A DNA stretch of 64,000 nucleotides from Vicugna pacos (Eukaryota > Chordata > Mammalia > Artiodactyla > Camelidae): the NCBI RefSeq assembly GCF_048564905.1, contig NC_132992.1, positions 31,606,501 to 31,670,500 of the forward strand, written 5' to 3'. This document shows positions 11,842 to 23,719 of this stretch, in pieces; position 1 is the stretch's first letter; each line of letters starts with the position of its first letter. A program made the position numbers and the translations under genes. Under the pieces are notes generated by a model, which ran no database searches, had not been told where the DNA came from, and saw nothing but the letters and a program-made list of their open reading frames with translations.

Positions 11842-12353
11842 ATGAAGAGACACTGGGGATCCCTGCTGGGACTTCTGTGGGTCCAGGTTTGCTGTGAGTC
11901 AGGGTCACCCCGCAGGGGAACTGGGGAATGTTCTACGGCTGACAAGGGGAGCAGGGAGGAGAGCTGACTCTGAGCTACATCCTCATGGGTGTTTCCTGGG
12001 GTGTTTTCTGGATCTGGAGCCTGCATCAATGACTCTGTGACATTGTATGTATTTGTTTTTCTCTTTCAAAGCAGGGGTGAGAGGGATGAATGTGGAGCAG
12101 AGTCCTTCAGCTCTGAGCATCCAGGAGGGAACGAGCTCTACTCTGCGGTGCAATTTTTCTAACCCAGTAAATTATGTGCAGTGGTTCCGACAGAATCCTG
12201 GGGGCGGCCTCATCAGTCTGTTTTATATAGCTTCGGGGATGAAGCAGAACGGAAGGCTGAACTCCACACTGAATTCAAAGGAACGGTATAGTACCCTTCA
12301 CATCACAGCCTCCCAGCTGGAAGACTCAGCCGCCTACCTCTGTGCAGCGGAGG
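11842..12353 (+). CDS. TRAV22: T-cell receptor alpha V segment, TRAV22 subgroup, copy 1
   Basis: Germline V segment for the TCR alpha variable domain. Leader exon 11842-11893 (MKRHWGSLLGLL...) resembles the human TRAV22 leader. Intron 11894-12074 has GTGAGT donor and GCAG acceptor. V exon 12075-12353 reads VRGMNVEQSPSALSIQEG, first Cys in STLRCNFS, Trp in YVQWFRQNPGG, then LFYIASGMKQNGRL and SAAYLCAAE at the end. Human TRAV22 shares STLRCNFS, VN..QWF.QNP, LFYI.SG.KQNGRL. No stop or frameshift was seen. The splice junction codon gives Trp where human has Cys in the leader. In human the gene lies well 3' of TRAV13/14/9, here directly 5' of TRAV13. The promoter region has a GGGTGGGG box and an ETS-like TTCCTGTTAA near 11681-11700. 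Confidence 0.93.
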
Positions 12354-12392
12354 CACAGTGCTGCCAGGTGGTCTGCAGCCTGCACCCAAACT
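12354..12392 (+). other. TRAV22 copy 1 recombination signal (23-RSS)
   Basis: Heptamer CACAGTG (12354-12360), 23-bp spacer, nonamer ACCCAAACT (12384-12392). The nonamer departs from ACAAAAACC at several places but keeps the AAA core. Confidence 0.9.
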
Positions 12393-13224
12393 GCAGCTGG
12401 GCTGCACACCACCCCTTCGTGGGTGAGCATGTGCCCCCACAGTAGCCTTTGTACAGCAAATCTTAGGGCCCTGGCTCTGCAGGGCCCCAGAGAAGGTAGC
12501 AGTGAACTTTGCTGATGAATTATTACAAAATAAAACTGTATATGTGAACACTGCAAAAAGCATATCAGAGAGATATTAGAATTCTCAAAAAGTTGAAAAA
12601 TTCTGGTTTTGAAAATTCCTGCGACATTGGAAAGCAAATATTCGTAGGCTTAGAAATAGAAGTTCAATGTAGAGATAATAGCTTCAATGAAAAAGAATAC
12701 TATTTTCATGTTTGAATTAATTCGATGAAATAACTATTAACACTGATGATAATTACAATTAATTTTCCCTGTAATTAAAGACATAGTGATAGGATGCATA
12801 AGCAAGCGTTCTGATTAATGAACAAACCACGAAGCCACTTTTAGTCTTATACACCCTCCAGAAGTTACAGAAAATGTCTGTAGAGAAAACATTAAAATGC
12901 TGCTGCATAAATTTACATTTAAAATTAAATTCAGACTTACAAGCAACTAGTATGAAGAGTAAATCATTCCTAGAAAAATTGTTCCACTAGACATCAACTG
13001 TAGATTTACTAGAATTTGTATTTCAAACTAATTTATCATATATTTTACTCATGTTGTCGCAGCATATAAAATACTCATGAGAGCTCTAGTATCAGTTGCA
13101 TCAACAGAAATATTCTTGTCAAAATTAAAAATTATCAGAAATTGTGTTTTCGAACTTGCATTTGCCAACAGCAACTGACATTGCTTTCAATTATATTAAT
13201 TGAAATGAAGTTACTAAACGTATA
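12393..13224. other. Intergenic, nothing recognised
   Basis: AT-rich sequence 3' of TRAV22. Alignment with the second TRAV22 copy stops near 12446. No gene or repeat family was named. Confidence 0.45.
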
Positions 13225-14775
13225 ATTTTTAAAAATTGAATTTTAGCTGATTTATAATGTGTTAATTTAAGCATAGTATACAACAAAGAGATTCAGTTAT
13301 ACATACATATTCTTTTTTCAGATTCTTTTCCGTTATAGTTTATTACAAGACATTGAATATTGTTTCCTGTGCTCTACAGTAGGTCCTTATTTTTGTATAT
13401 TGTATATATAGCAGTGTGTATCTGTTAATCCCAAACATCAATTTTATTTACCCTCCCCTTTTCCCTTTGGTAACCGTAAGTTTGTTTTCTATGTCATGAG
13501 TCCATTCTGTTTTGTAAATAAATTCATTTATATCATATTTTTATATTAAACATATAAGTGATATGGTATGATATTCGTCTTTCTCTGTCTGCCTTAGTCC
13601 AATTAGTATGATAATCTCTAGATCCATCTATGTTGCTGCAAATGCTATTATTTCCTTATTTTATGACTGAGTAACATTCCATTGTATACATTTATAATAT
13701 ATTTTGTATGTGTATGTGTGTATATATATATATGTTTATGTGTATATGTGATACACACACACACACACTACAACTTCTTTATCCAATCATTTGTCTATGG
13801 ACATTTAAGTTGTTTTCACAACGTGGCTATTGTAAATTGCGCTGCTATGTAAATTGTGGAGCATATAACTCTTTGAATTAGAATTTTGTCCAGATATATA
13901 CCCAGGAGTGGGATTGCTGGATTATATGGTAACTCTGTTTTTAGGTTTTTAGAGGAATCTCCATATTGTCCTCCATGGTGGCTGCACCAACTTGCATTCC
14001 CACCAGCAGTGCAGGAGGGTTCCTTTTTCTCCACACCCTCTCCAGCATTTATTGTTTGTGGACTTTTTTAATGATGGCCATTCTGCCTGGTGTGAGGTGA
14101 TACCTTAATGCAGTTTTGATTTGTATTTTTCTGATAATTAGTGATATTGAACATCTTTTCATGTGTCTGTTGGCCATCTGTATGTCTTCTTTGGAGAAAC
14201 ATCTGTTTAGGTCTCTGTCCGCTTTTTGATTTTTTTTTTGATATTGAGCCGAATGAGTTGTTTGTATATTTTGGAAATTAATTCCTTGTTGGTTGTATCG
14301 TTTGCAAATATCTTCTCCCATTCCGTAGGTTGTCTTTTCATTTTGTTTATGGCTTCCTCTGCTGTGGAAAAGCTTTTAAGTTTAATTAGGTCCCATTTTT
14401 AAAAATTTTGCTCTTGTTTCCATTATTCTAGGAGATAGACTAAAAAACATATTGCTGTGATTTATGTCAAAGCATGTTCTGCCTGTGTTTTCCTCTAGGA
14501 GTTTTATAGTATCCAGTCTTACATTTAGGACTTTATAATCCATTTTGAGTTTATTTTTGTATATGGCATTAGTGAATGTTCTAATTTCATTTGTTTGCAT
14601 TTAACTGTCCAGTTTTCCCAGCACCACTTATTGAAGAGACTGTCCTTTCTTCATTGTATATTCTTGCCTCCTTTATTGTAGATTAATTGTATGTGGATTT
14701 ACGTCTGGGCTTTCTATCTTGTTCCATTGATCTATGTGTCTGTTTTTGTGCCATAAAAGTATAATTTTTGATATC
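13225..14775 (-). mobile_element. L1 LINE, antisense, 5'-truncated
   Basis: Continuous reverse complement of an L1 3' end: 'ttatagtttattacaagaca', 'gttgctgcaaatgctattat', 'ggagaaacatctgtttaggt', 'cttgttccattgatctatgt' in order from 3' UTR into ORF2. A mixed (TG)/(TA)/(AC) simple repeat lies at 13709-13768. Frames are interrupted. Confidence 0.9.
13709..13768. repeat. Mixed dinucleotide microsatellite
   Basis: TG, TA and AC runs within the L1 3' region. Confidence 0.9.
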
Positions 14776-16044
14776 CTAATAGATTAATTTGCAGAAAGGA
14801 AAGCCAGAAAGATCTTATTATTGTCAAGATATGACACCAATGAAGTATTATTAGTTATTGAAATTATGTAAAATTATGATCCAAAAATACTTTTTTGCAA
14901 TTTGTAAATTTATGTTGTTATTTATTATAACATTATAAACCTATTATGTTTTATAAGAAAATATTTTTAAAAGAGAATTTTATGTTTTATTACATAATAT
15001 CACTTTTCCCTGCTTTCTAAGTAAGGGGCTGCACAAATTCTATAGCCATTCCTGTATGGGAATTTTGAGCACCCAAGTTCATCTTGGAAGAAGGGAGCTA
15101 GAAGCCACGGGGCAATCAGGACGTTTGAGAAAGTATTTTTTGCTTTACCTGTGAGTAACCTCATCTACTTCTTCCAGGTTTCAAAAGCTGCTGAGTTTCT
15201 TTTTCTAATAGGAAATTTATGATATGTTCTACATACAAATATAGGAAATAAGTCTCTGGAAAGGAGTGCTCTGCTTACCTATGGCTCAGAGATGAAGTTC
15301 ATTCCCATTACTCTGACTGTAGTGATCTGTATATTCAGTGAGTCGAGTCCCATTTCATTCCATTTTACTATGAATTTAGCTCCCCTTGATCTAGCATTGA
15401 TCTTATAGGAGAAATGAAAACCCAGATGCAATCTGACCCCCAGGACCTTGTCTCTGCTTCTAAAGAGGACCCAGGGTTGGTTAGTGGCAACCTCATCCCT
15501 CCAACATTGCATGAGGATGTGAAAATGGTCCTGGGTTCCATGATGCAGTTAATTTCTCCCCACTCTCACACCAGTCTACATTGTGCTGCATAACCATCCC
15601 TCAATAAATATTTACTTTGTTAAATAGTATAAAAGAAGAACTCTTTGGAAATCCTTTAATCCAACTGCATTTTGTAAAACGGAAGCCAAATCCAAGATAA
15701 CAGTATAAAACAATAAGATAGCAAAATATAGAGCATCACTAATACGTTGTTATAAAAAATGATCACTGTATTTGGAGACTAAGGGGAACATTATTTTATG
15801 CAGCTCACATTTCGTGAAGGTACTAGAAAAAGCCTTCCCAAATCAATGCCTTTTTATGATGAGTCACGTAATCTTCAATAAAATATTTGTGGAGCAGTGA
15901 ATTTTGCCCAGGGGATGGATTATACTTGTGCTAAAGTTAATATATGGAACACTGTGCTGAACAGAGCATATTCAAACTGTAACATTCAGTTCTGGATACC
16001 ATAACTTGAAAGGGTAAACACTGACCTAAATCTCTGTCTCTTGC
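14776..16044. other. Intergenic, nothing recognised
   Basis: AT-rich 1.3 kb between two L1 pieces. The antisense frame at 15279-15512 has no recognisable product. Confidence 0.4.
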
Positions 16045-16552
16045 AGATGACAGGATAAAGAAGTTGCGGTATATATCTACAATGGAATACTACTCAGTCA
16101 TAAAAAGAATAAAATAATGTCATTTGCAGCAACATAGATGGACTTGGAGATCGTCATACCAAGTGATGTAAGCCAGAAAGCGAAAGAATAATACTACATA
16201 ATATCACTTATATGTGGAATCTTTAAAAAATGACATGAACGAGCTTATCTACAAAACAGAAACAGACTCACAGACATAGAAAAAAAATGTATGGTTACCA
16301 GAAGGGAAAGGGGGTGGAAAGGGATAAATTGGGAGTTCTAGATTTGCAGGTACTAATTATGATATATAAAATAGATAAACAATAAGTTTATACTGTATAG
16401 CACAGGGAACTATATTCAATATCTTGTAATAAGCTTTAATAAAAAATGACAATGAATATATATATATGTATATGCATGACTGAAACATTATGCTGTACAC
16501 TGGAAATTGACACAAAATTATAAACTGGCTATGCTTTGATAAAATAAAACAA
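16045..16552 (+). mobile_element. L1 3' end, sense
   Basis: 'acaggataaagaagttgcgg', 'aatggaatactactcagtca', 'actatattcaatatcttgta', then an A-rich tail. It is 5' truncated. Confidence 0.85.
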
Positions 16553-17009
16553 AACAACCAAAAAAATCACTGATCACAGATCACCTTAACAATAATAATG
16601 ATAATAATGAAAAAAGTGAAATACTGTGAGAATTACCAAAATGTGACAGAGACATGAAGTGAACAAATGCTGTTGAAAAAATGGCACCAATAAACTTGCT
16701 TGATGCAGGGTTGACACAAACCATCAATTTGTTTTAAAAAAAGAAAGTAGAATAAATAAAAGTAGTATCTCCAAAGTTCGAAAAGTGAAATGCAATAAAA
16801 CCAGGTATCTTGTGGGCAGGTCTTAAAAAAAAGTCTCCGTTTCTCAGAAGAGGGAAATTTTCTCCATAATTATTTGAATTCTATCCTACACAGGATGGAA
16901 GAGATAACAGAGGAAGATCCTTGGTAGAAAAGGTTTATATATGTAAAAATGCACATTTTATATTTACATACAAATTTATATGTTGGTTTCTAATTATTTT
17001 TTATCTTAG
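16553..17009. other. Intergenic, nothing recognised
   Basis: AT-rich spacer with a short (AAT)n-like stretch near 16590. No gene was seen. Confidence 0.4.
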
Positions 17010-18306
17010 CTGTCCTTAAATCTCTAAGGGTATGAAGTGTGGATGAGGGATTATAAGGGATTACTTTCATTTGCACTTACTCCATAAAGTAATGAGTACA
17101 AATCACAGGAGAGGGGCTTTCATTTCTGAAAATGAGATGCTCATAATTTCCCAGGGATCCCTTCTCATGATCAGTTCTTTAGGCTCATTTACCTATTTCT
17201 GCTATCCCTCTAGCAGACACAGGCAATATTTTGGCTTCCCTAGATTTTTTTCTTACAGAGGTAATTGGAAAATATCAAATTATTAAAGTAGATGAGAAGG
17301 GATTTTTTTTTGGCAGAGGGAGATAATTCTGGAAATTTACAGAACGGAGGAACTTTATTAATGTCTTGGGGAAAAACACTGTAGTGGAGTTTGGGAGAAA
17401 AATGATAGACAATGGAAGCTGATCCAGTAACAGCCAAGGTAGCAGAAATCCATGCCTTGCACGATTGAGGGAATTCCACCAAGGACCTGAGTCAGTCTTG
17501 CATTTAAGATATGCCATCTCTTTTGATATCAGAAAATAAAAGCACATGTAAAAAGTTTACATATGGTTGCATTTTTTGAATCTGCAGCCTACATTTTCTG
17601 AGAATGTCTACTCTTTCTTACAATACTTAGTAGTATGTAATCCACATAGCAATAGGAATATATTTCTTGGAGTATGTCGGATTTCTTCTTGTGCACCAAT
17701 CCATAGGTCACACTGTTTCCTAAATACAGAACATTTCCCTCTGTTTCTTTATCATTGATGTTTGCTCCTTTACTTCATACCACAATCATCTTTCCTGAAG
17801 AAGGTTTCCACAATCTGACTGCTGGTACTGTCAGTTCTCTGGTAACAGCAAATTCACAGGCAAGACCAGCTGAGAGGAGCAGAGGCTGAGATAATAGGCA
17901 TTTGAAATATCAACTGGTCTTCTCTCTCCGACTCTGATCTTTGGCTCTTGATCTGATCTTTGTCTGTCCACAACAGACAAATGAAGATTTTAGATTTGGC
18001 TGAAAAGGAAGGTTTTGCATCTTCTTTGTTTAAGAGAATGAATCATGGTGCTTTCCTGATTTCAAACCTGTATACCGGGTCCGTCACTGAATAAACAGCA
18101 ACAGCATCTACCTCTCTCCAGCTTATGAACAACTACTCAGTAGTGTGCAGAGATATAAATCCTGATCTCTGCACTATTAACGTGCATTTACTCTACAATC
18201 TACGACATAATTTGTTTCATTTATTGCTGCCTTTATGTATCTGAGTCCCTTATACACACAGGCTAAGAAAATATTTAACCAGAGGTTTCAGTAGTTAGAC
18301 ATGTGA

Positions 18307-18320
18307 CCACCAGATGGCGG
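18307..18320 (+). promoter_or_regulatory. CTCF motif upstream of TRAV13 copy 1
   Basis: CCACCAGATGGCGG matches CCASYAGRKGGCRS at all 14 positions, 226 bp before the ATG. It is identical in copies 2 and 3 at almost the same distance. Confidence 0.75.
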
Positions 18321-18532
18321 TGCACTTCTGCTGATGCAGAGCACGTGGGGGTTCATTTCAGTGGATTCTGAATGAACAGGCTTAAGGCAGAAGCAGAGCC
18401 TTTTTCTTATTGGCTGAATAGACAATGTGAGAAACCTCTGGTTGTTAGAGAAAAGAAGGGATCACTTGGTAATAGAAGTAGCTCTCCTGGCTGGAGTTGG
18501 CAGTTTGCAATTGATCCCAAATGGGAAGAAAA

Positions 18533-19028
18533 ATGAAGACACCCATCGGAGCTTTAATCATGTTCTTGTGGCTGCAGCTGGACTGTGAGTCAAGGGCTTA
18601 TGGGAAACAGAGGATATTAGGGGACATTCTTTAGAATAGTCTTATTCTGGTTTCCTCTGGTTACTGTAGAGAAGGAAAAGTAAATTCTCGTGACCTGACA
18701 GCCCTTCTCCTTTCTCTGACTTCTTCTTTCTGCACAGGTGTGAGCCGAGGAGAGAATGTGGAGCAGAGTCCTCCCAGCCTGAGTGTCCAGGAGGGAAACA
18801 GCTCTGTTATCACCTGCACTTACACAGACAGTGCCTCAAGCTACTTCCCTTGGTATAAGCAAGAACCTGGCAAAGGTCTCCGGTTCCTTGTAAGCATTCT
18901 TTCAAATAAGGTCAAAGAGGAAAACCAAGGACTCACTGTTTTATTGAATAAGACAGCCAAACATCTGTCCCTGCACATCACAGCCACCCAGCCTGGAGAC
19001 GCAGCTGTCTACTTCTGTGCAGCAAGTA
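18533..19028 (+). CDS. TRAV13: T-cell receptor alpha V segment, TRAV13 subgroup, copy 1
   Basis: Germline V segment. Leader exon 18533-18584 ([17 protein letters not shown]). An in-frame ATG 12 bp upstream at 18521 could also be used, but 18533 gives the usual leader length. Intron 18585-18737. V exon 18738-19028 reads [19 protein letters not shown], first Cys in [15 protein letters not shown], Trp in [23 protein letters not shown] and AAVYFCAAS. Human TRAV13-1 shares [43 protein letters not shown]2/CDR2 reads [17 protein letters not shown], differing from [17 protein letters not shown] in the other copies. No disruption was seen. An inverted CCAAT box (attggctg, about 18409) sits upstream. 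Confidence 0.95.
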
Positions 19029-19067
19029 CACATTGCTTCCCAGGCACCTGCTACCTGTATTCAAACC
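19029..19067 (+). other. TRAV13 copy 1 recombination signal (23-RSS), unusual heptamer
   Basis: Heptamer CACATTG (19029-19035) in place of CACAGTG, 23-bp spacer, nonamer ATTCAAACC (19059-19067). The same heptamer variant is present in all three TRAV13 copies. Confidence 0.9.
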
Positions 19068-20204
19068 TGCTACTCGGGCAGCCTCCTTCCTTTGGCGCGG
19101 ACCTTCAAGCGTAGCATTTGTTTGCAAGTGGAAATCAGTGAATTAGATATGAAAAGCACATAATAGGAAGATTAGGTTCCAGAAACTTAAATATGCATTG
19201 CATACTGAATTCTTGGAGGGAGTTAGTGACGTTTTATTTTGAAATTCCAGTTTTAAAGAAGAATTTACATTTGCTATTCAGACTCTTCACATATAAAAAA
19301 TCCTTAATAAAAATATCACATTCCTATTAATGGATGAGCTTTTAACTCTTATCTTTAAAAGTTGCATGTTATTTTTTGCTTACTATAAAGCATTATATGC
19401 TAAATTTAGAAAATATGTAAAATATAAAAATGTGAAATTGATAATTCTGCACTTAGGTAATTTACTGCTAATGTTTGATTTATTCTCTTCATAAATTCTA
19501 GTAATTAAATCCTATTTTTTCACTTGATATTATATCTTGGAGTGAACATTTCCAATTTCATCTTATACTCTAAAACCTGTTTTTTAATAGATCCATGAGA
19601 GATTTCTTAAAGGTGAATTCTGCTTTTCATATAAAATGTTATTTAAGTTTGTGATAACATTAAGGTTATAAATTGGCTTATAAAGAATGAACTCCTGAAA
19701 GTCTATATTTGTTTATTAAAGAATATAGTGTTTCTCTCTGTGTATCAATGTCCTTCTCAATAAAGCTCCATGTTTCAAGATTATTAAATTTATTTCTAGG
19801 TGTTTAATTTGACCAACTTTGACCATTTCCTTCACTGTGATCACCAACTCCTTTTCAGTAGAAGCAGAGGGAGTCTTGGCTGGACCATTTCCTCTATAAC
19901 TGATTTTTAAAATATTGAAGTGTAGTCGGTTTACAATGTTGTGTTAGTTTCTGGTGTGCAGCACAGTGATTCAGTTACACATTTCCTCTAAGACTAATAA
20001 TGGAGTGGAGAGGGATGCATGGCTTGTATTTTATTGTCTAATTCCTCTTAAGCCAAGTCAGAAGAGAGAGAAGGTACAATTCCTATGGGCGTAACTGCTT
20101 TACTGTACACAGGCGAGAATGTGTGCAATGTAAGTAAAAACAGCCAGAGTGTGCACAGCCAGTACATTGTTACCCCAGATCCAGACACTCAGCCTTTAAA
20201 CCAT
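19068..20204. other. TRAV13-TRAV14 intergenic, first part
   Basis: AT-rich duplicated flank matching parts of 37000-38880 and 56600-58480. It contains a short antisense L1 3' end at about 19905-19985. No gene was seen. Confidence 0.5.
19905..19985 (-). mobile_element. Short antisense L1 3' end
   Basis: 'gaagtgtagtcggtttacaa' followed by 'gttgtgttagtttctggtgt' and 'cagtgattcagtta' are the antisense L1 3' terminus. Only about 80 bp long. Confidence 0.75.
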
Positions 20205-20530
20205 CACCATGGTTTGTTTCCTAATACCTCTGGAAATGTTATCGTCAGTCTGGTGGCTTAAAGCAACAGAAGAAATTTCTGTCATGGTTCTAGAAGCCAG
20301 AGCTGAAATTGTTGTCACTGAGCTGATACCAGGGAGTCAGCAGGACTCTACCTGCTCCAGAAGCTCTAGGGGAGGAACTGTTCCTTGTCTCTTCCAGCTC
20401 TGGTAGCTGCCAGCCTTTCTTGGCTTGTGACCACAACTCGCTTGTCTCTGCCTCTGCGATTTCACGGGCATCTCTTCTTCTGTTTTTAAATCTCCCTCTA
20501 CTCTCCTCTTAAAAGTATACTTGTGATTGC
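20205..20530 (+). repeat. Interspersed repeat, family not assigned
   Basis: Old dispersed mammalian repeat related to the segment at 8760-9062 ('ctggtggcttaaagcaac', 'tctcttccagctctggtag', 'ttggcttgtgacca'). It occupies the place where blocks 2 and 3 carry the CpG-rich segment. Confidence 0.55.
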
Positions 20531-22029
20531 ATTTAGGCCATATAATTAAACACCATATCACGTTGATTTTTAAGTATCATGAGTGCTTGATTTTGTCAAA
20601 ATAGTGCTTCAACTCACATAGAAAATCAGACTACTATTACTAGCACATACTCATAAACCATGGAGAAAATGCAATTATTTAAAATCCTTTTGGAAATATG
20701 CAAATATTTCCTTGGGACAGTATTTCAGTTTATATCCCCCCTTTATGGGTTTTATGGGATTTTCTGGCTCCGAGGAAGGCATGAGCTGACCCTATTCTCT
20801 GCCGTCCTAGAAAAGTTTCCCCACAGTATTTGTTGAGTGTCGCAGCCAATATGTCCCTACTCTGATGCCTTGTCTCCATAGGATTTTGTCTAGTATTCAC
20901 GGGAGATCATTTGGCTCCACCAGGCAGTTGTCCTGGTTCTGTTGTATATTGTTCTCGTGGATCAAACAAATCGATCATTCCTAGTGATTCCTTACAAAGT
21001 CAGGGCCCAGTATTCTGGGTACAGGAGAGAATTACTGAGCTTTCTCCACGTCTTTATGTTCTACAGCAAGTGCTTGCATGAAGATTAGTCAGAAAGTTAT
21101 CTTCAGCATGATGATCTGCTCAGTCATGCTTTCCTAGCCTCTACAGTGCCTTTCACACTGTGATACTTTGTCTTTATGACAAAACTTTCCTTGAGGGGCA
21201 AAATGACATCAAATAATTTAAGTATTTTGTGTCTATTTTAAATAGGGATATGAGAGGACCAAGAAAAGTTAGATAAACAATTTCATTGTCTCCAATAGTA
21301 TTTGAAGCTGTGAGATATGTTAAAATCATATTTACTAACACCGAATATATATATATATATTTGTAAACAGGCATGCCCAGGAGAGATCTACAAGGTCAGC
21401 TACTTTAATTACTTATGCCTTAGTCAAGGAAGTGAATTTTATAAAGGAGTCTGGAGTAGTTATTACATAAACAACCTGATGTTGTCCCTTTAAATTTTTA
21501 AATTGAACTTTCAGTTTTAAAGATAAGACATTAAAGCCTTTTAAAATCCACACTATGTCAGCTTTCTCATTCTGAGAGCTCTGCTGTGCTACATTGCTGA
21601 ATTTTTCCTAAGGTATTTTTCTTCCCGTCTCAAACTCTGCTTCCTTGGACAGATTAGGCAATAGCCTTCTAAGTGATGTGGACAGAATCACCTACAATGA
21701 TGAAAACCCACCAGACATTTTTTTCATTTTTCATTTTCTCCTTAGGCATACTTAGCCTTTTTCCCCCCAGGCAGATCATTCTGAGTGTGCAAGTGTGTGT
21801 GTACACGTTACAAAGATAACTATCCTGTTGATAAAATATTCAGTTTGAAAAAAACATTTTTAATGCAGAACTTGGTATGAGAGTGTCCAAGAGATCTGTT
21901 CTAGATGTGAACTTTTCTTGAATGACGGAAGTACAGTTGCAACAGTCCTTTGACTGAGAACTGTGTTACAGTTGAACAATGTGAGGAGAAATTAATAACA
22001 CTTTATATTTACTCAGTCAACTCATAGAA
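20531..22029. other. TRAV13-TRAV14 intergenic, second part
   Basis: AT-rich; resumes alignment with block 3 from about 20560/59370. Contains an (AT)n run at 21345-21360. No gene was seen. Confidence 0.45.
21345..21360. repeat. (AT)n microsatellite
   Basis: Eight AT units. Confidence 0.9.
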
Positions 22030-22450
22030 AAATATTTGGTGTTTTTATAGAGTTAATGCGTAACTTAGAGAGGAGAACTGTTTGTACCGTATGTGGTAAC
22101 ATCAGATTTAACAAAGATACCAGGGCAAGATCTGAAGATGTTTCAACTAATTTAGCTGCGGCTACAGTTATTTTGAGACAAGAAGGACCAGCTTTGATTA
22201 CTGTATCAAGAGAGAGGAATGATAGGCAATGGTCTATGTTGCTTTCCATGTTGTTGAGTCATATGCCTAGGGCATGGCTTACTTTTAATATGCATGTGCA
22301 AAGAAAATTTTCTTGTAATCAACAGTCTTATGGTCAGCAGTTCTATGTAGGTGTATGGGGTAGCCTAAGACACATTCTCTTTAGAAATGGGCATACAGCA
22401 TATAGTAGCTTATGTATGGTCCCAGTTGAGTTAATCGGAGAAATATAATT
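22030..22450 (-). mobile_element. Endogenous retrovirus pol fossil, class I, block 1
   Basis: On the minus strand the region resembles the reverse transcriptase to RNase H connection of gammaretrovirus-like pol (class I ERV), most easily seen in the block 3 copy at 60525-60905. It is a short, heavily decayed fragment without recognised LTRs. Copies at the same place in all three blocks mean that the insertion is older than the cassette duplication. Confidence 0.7.
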
Positions 22451-23033
22451 CAAAGGTTTGATAACCTAATGACCAAACCCAGGTATCTAACCTGGCTTTT
22501 ACGAACAGAGCTGGGCTGTCAAAACTAATAGAGAAGAGAAGGGGGTCTCTGTGACAGGACTGACTGTGAGCAGCCTCAGTCTAAATTCTTCAGCAAAGAG
22601 TGATTCGATTTTTCAGCTTTTGGCCCCAAGATAGGCAAATGAACAAACATTGATAGTGAGGAGAAATATTGCTACAACGATAGGGAGAACACAAGGTCTG
22701 CCGGATTGATCCAAACAGCTTTGTTTTCTTACCATAAAGTGATGTATTTCTATTTTAGGGGAAAGAACAGAATATATACATCTGAGGATACATTTTACAT
22801 CATATGCTGTTTCCATAATCTGTTACATGTAGTATTTTTAAACAACTGCCACCCTCACAGATCCTTTGCAGACGCAATGACTGAACACAGCATTAGTGGA
22901 ATCATCAGTCTCACTTTCAGATCAAATTTAACTTGTGTTTATTTTCAGAGGTAATTGCTATCAATTGAAGAGTTGCTTAATGCAAAAGCAAGTTTGGGTT
23001 GAGGGAGACTCTCACGTGGTCCATAGAGGAGTT
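22451..23033. other. Distal upstream region of TRAV14 copy 1
   Basis: Duplicated sequence matching 40500-41060 and 60960-61630. It could include further decayed retroviral sequence, but I could not confirm that. No gene was seen. Confidence 0.4.
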
Positions 23034-23041
23034 TGACGTCA
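23034..23041 (+). promoter_or_regulatory. CRE (ATF/CREB site) of TRAV14 copy 1
   Basis: Perfect palindrome TGACGTCA 167 bp upstream of the ATG, kept in all three TRAV14 copies. CRE-type elements are known in TCR V promoters (the V-beta decamer). An ETS-like GCTTCCTGTTC lies about 30 bp further 3'. Confidence 0.7.
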
Positions 23042-23177
23042 CCCACATCAACTTGCTGCAGCAGCAAACCCCTGCTTCCTGTTCTGAGGCAGCAGCAGCA
23101 CATAGACCAGTGAGTCTCCCCTCATCCTGTCGGGCTCACCTCACCTTGCACAGCCCTCAAATTGAAGAAGACGTTTT

Positions 23178-23191
23178 CCATCTAGTGGCAG
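23178..23191 (+). promoter_or_regulatory. Eroded CTCF-like motif, TRAV14 copy 1
   Basis: CCATCTAGTGGCAG just before the ATG. Copies 2 and 3 have CCACCTGGTGGCAG, a good CTCF core. Two changes (C to T and G to A) weaken it here. Confidence 0.45.
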
Positions 23192-23200
23192 ACCTGAAAC

Positions 23201-23719
23201 ATGCTTCTCTCCAGCCTTCTGAAGGTGGCCATGGCTTCATGCTGGCTAGGTAGGGGTGGTCCCAGGGGGACTGTGCCTCCTTTATGACCTGAAGACTGAG
23301 GGTAGCATTCTTATGGGTAGCTTGGGAAGGAAGGGGTAGTAGGGTGTAAAATAGGATTTCTTTGTTCCACACTGCTTATTCCTAAACCTCTGATTCTATG
23401 TTTTGTTTTTTCCTTCAGGATCCAGCATTGCTCAGACGGTAACTCAAGACCAACCACCAATGTTAGTGCAGGATAAGGAGGCAGCGACCCTGGACTGCAC
23501 ATACGACACCAGTGATCCAACTTATAGTTTATTCTGGTACAAGCAGCCCAGCAGTGGGGAGACGACTTTCCTAATTGGTCAGGACTCTTATAACCAGCAA
23601 AACGCCACAGAAGGTCGCTACTCATTGAATTTCCAGAAGGCAAGCAAATCCATCAAACTCGTCATCTCAGCCTCACAGCTGGAGGACTCTGCAGTGTATT
23701 TCTGTGCACTGAGTGAGCC
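23201..23719 (+). CDS. TRAV14: T-cell receptor alpha/delta V segment, TRAV14/DV4 subgroup, copy 1
   Basis: Germline V segment. In human the homologue TRAV14/DV4 is used in both alpha and delta chains. Leader exon 23201-23249 ([16 protein letters not shown]), intron 23250-23418, V exon 23419-23719 reading [22 protein letters not shown]. First Cys in [16 protein letters not shown], Trp in [34 protein letters not shown] at the end. Human TRAV14 shares [41 protein letters not shown]. No stop or frameshift was seen. It differs from copies 2 and 3 in the first half ([20 protein letters not shown]) but is almost identical from NATEGRY onward, including about 150 bp of 3' flank. Confidence 0.95.

Larger units (their letters stand above)
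8098..12446 (+). repeat. TRAV22 duplication unit, copy 1
   Basis: Aligns by eye with about 48965-53297: shared stretches at 8107/48977, 9085/49156, 10025/51361, 10300/51640, 11430/52290 and through the TRAV22 gene. Identity drops just after 12446/53297. Copy 1 has extra L1 pieces (8192-8632, 9545-9815, 10905-11405) and a repeat at 8760-9062 that copy 2 lacks. Copy 2 has an extra segment at about 49325-50850. End points are approximate. Confidence 0.75.

Noticed and set aside
22056-22448. 130-codon + strand frame
   Set aside because: It lies on the opposite strand to a retroviral pol fossil, is not open in the other two blocks, and has no recognisable product.
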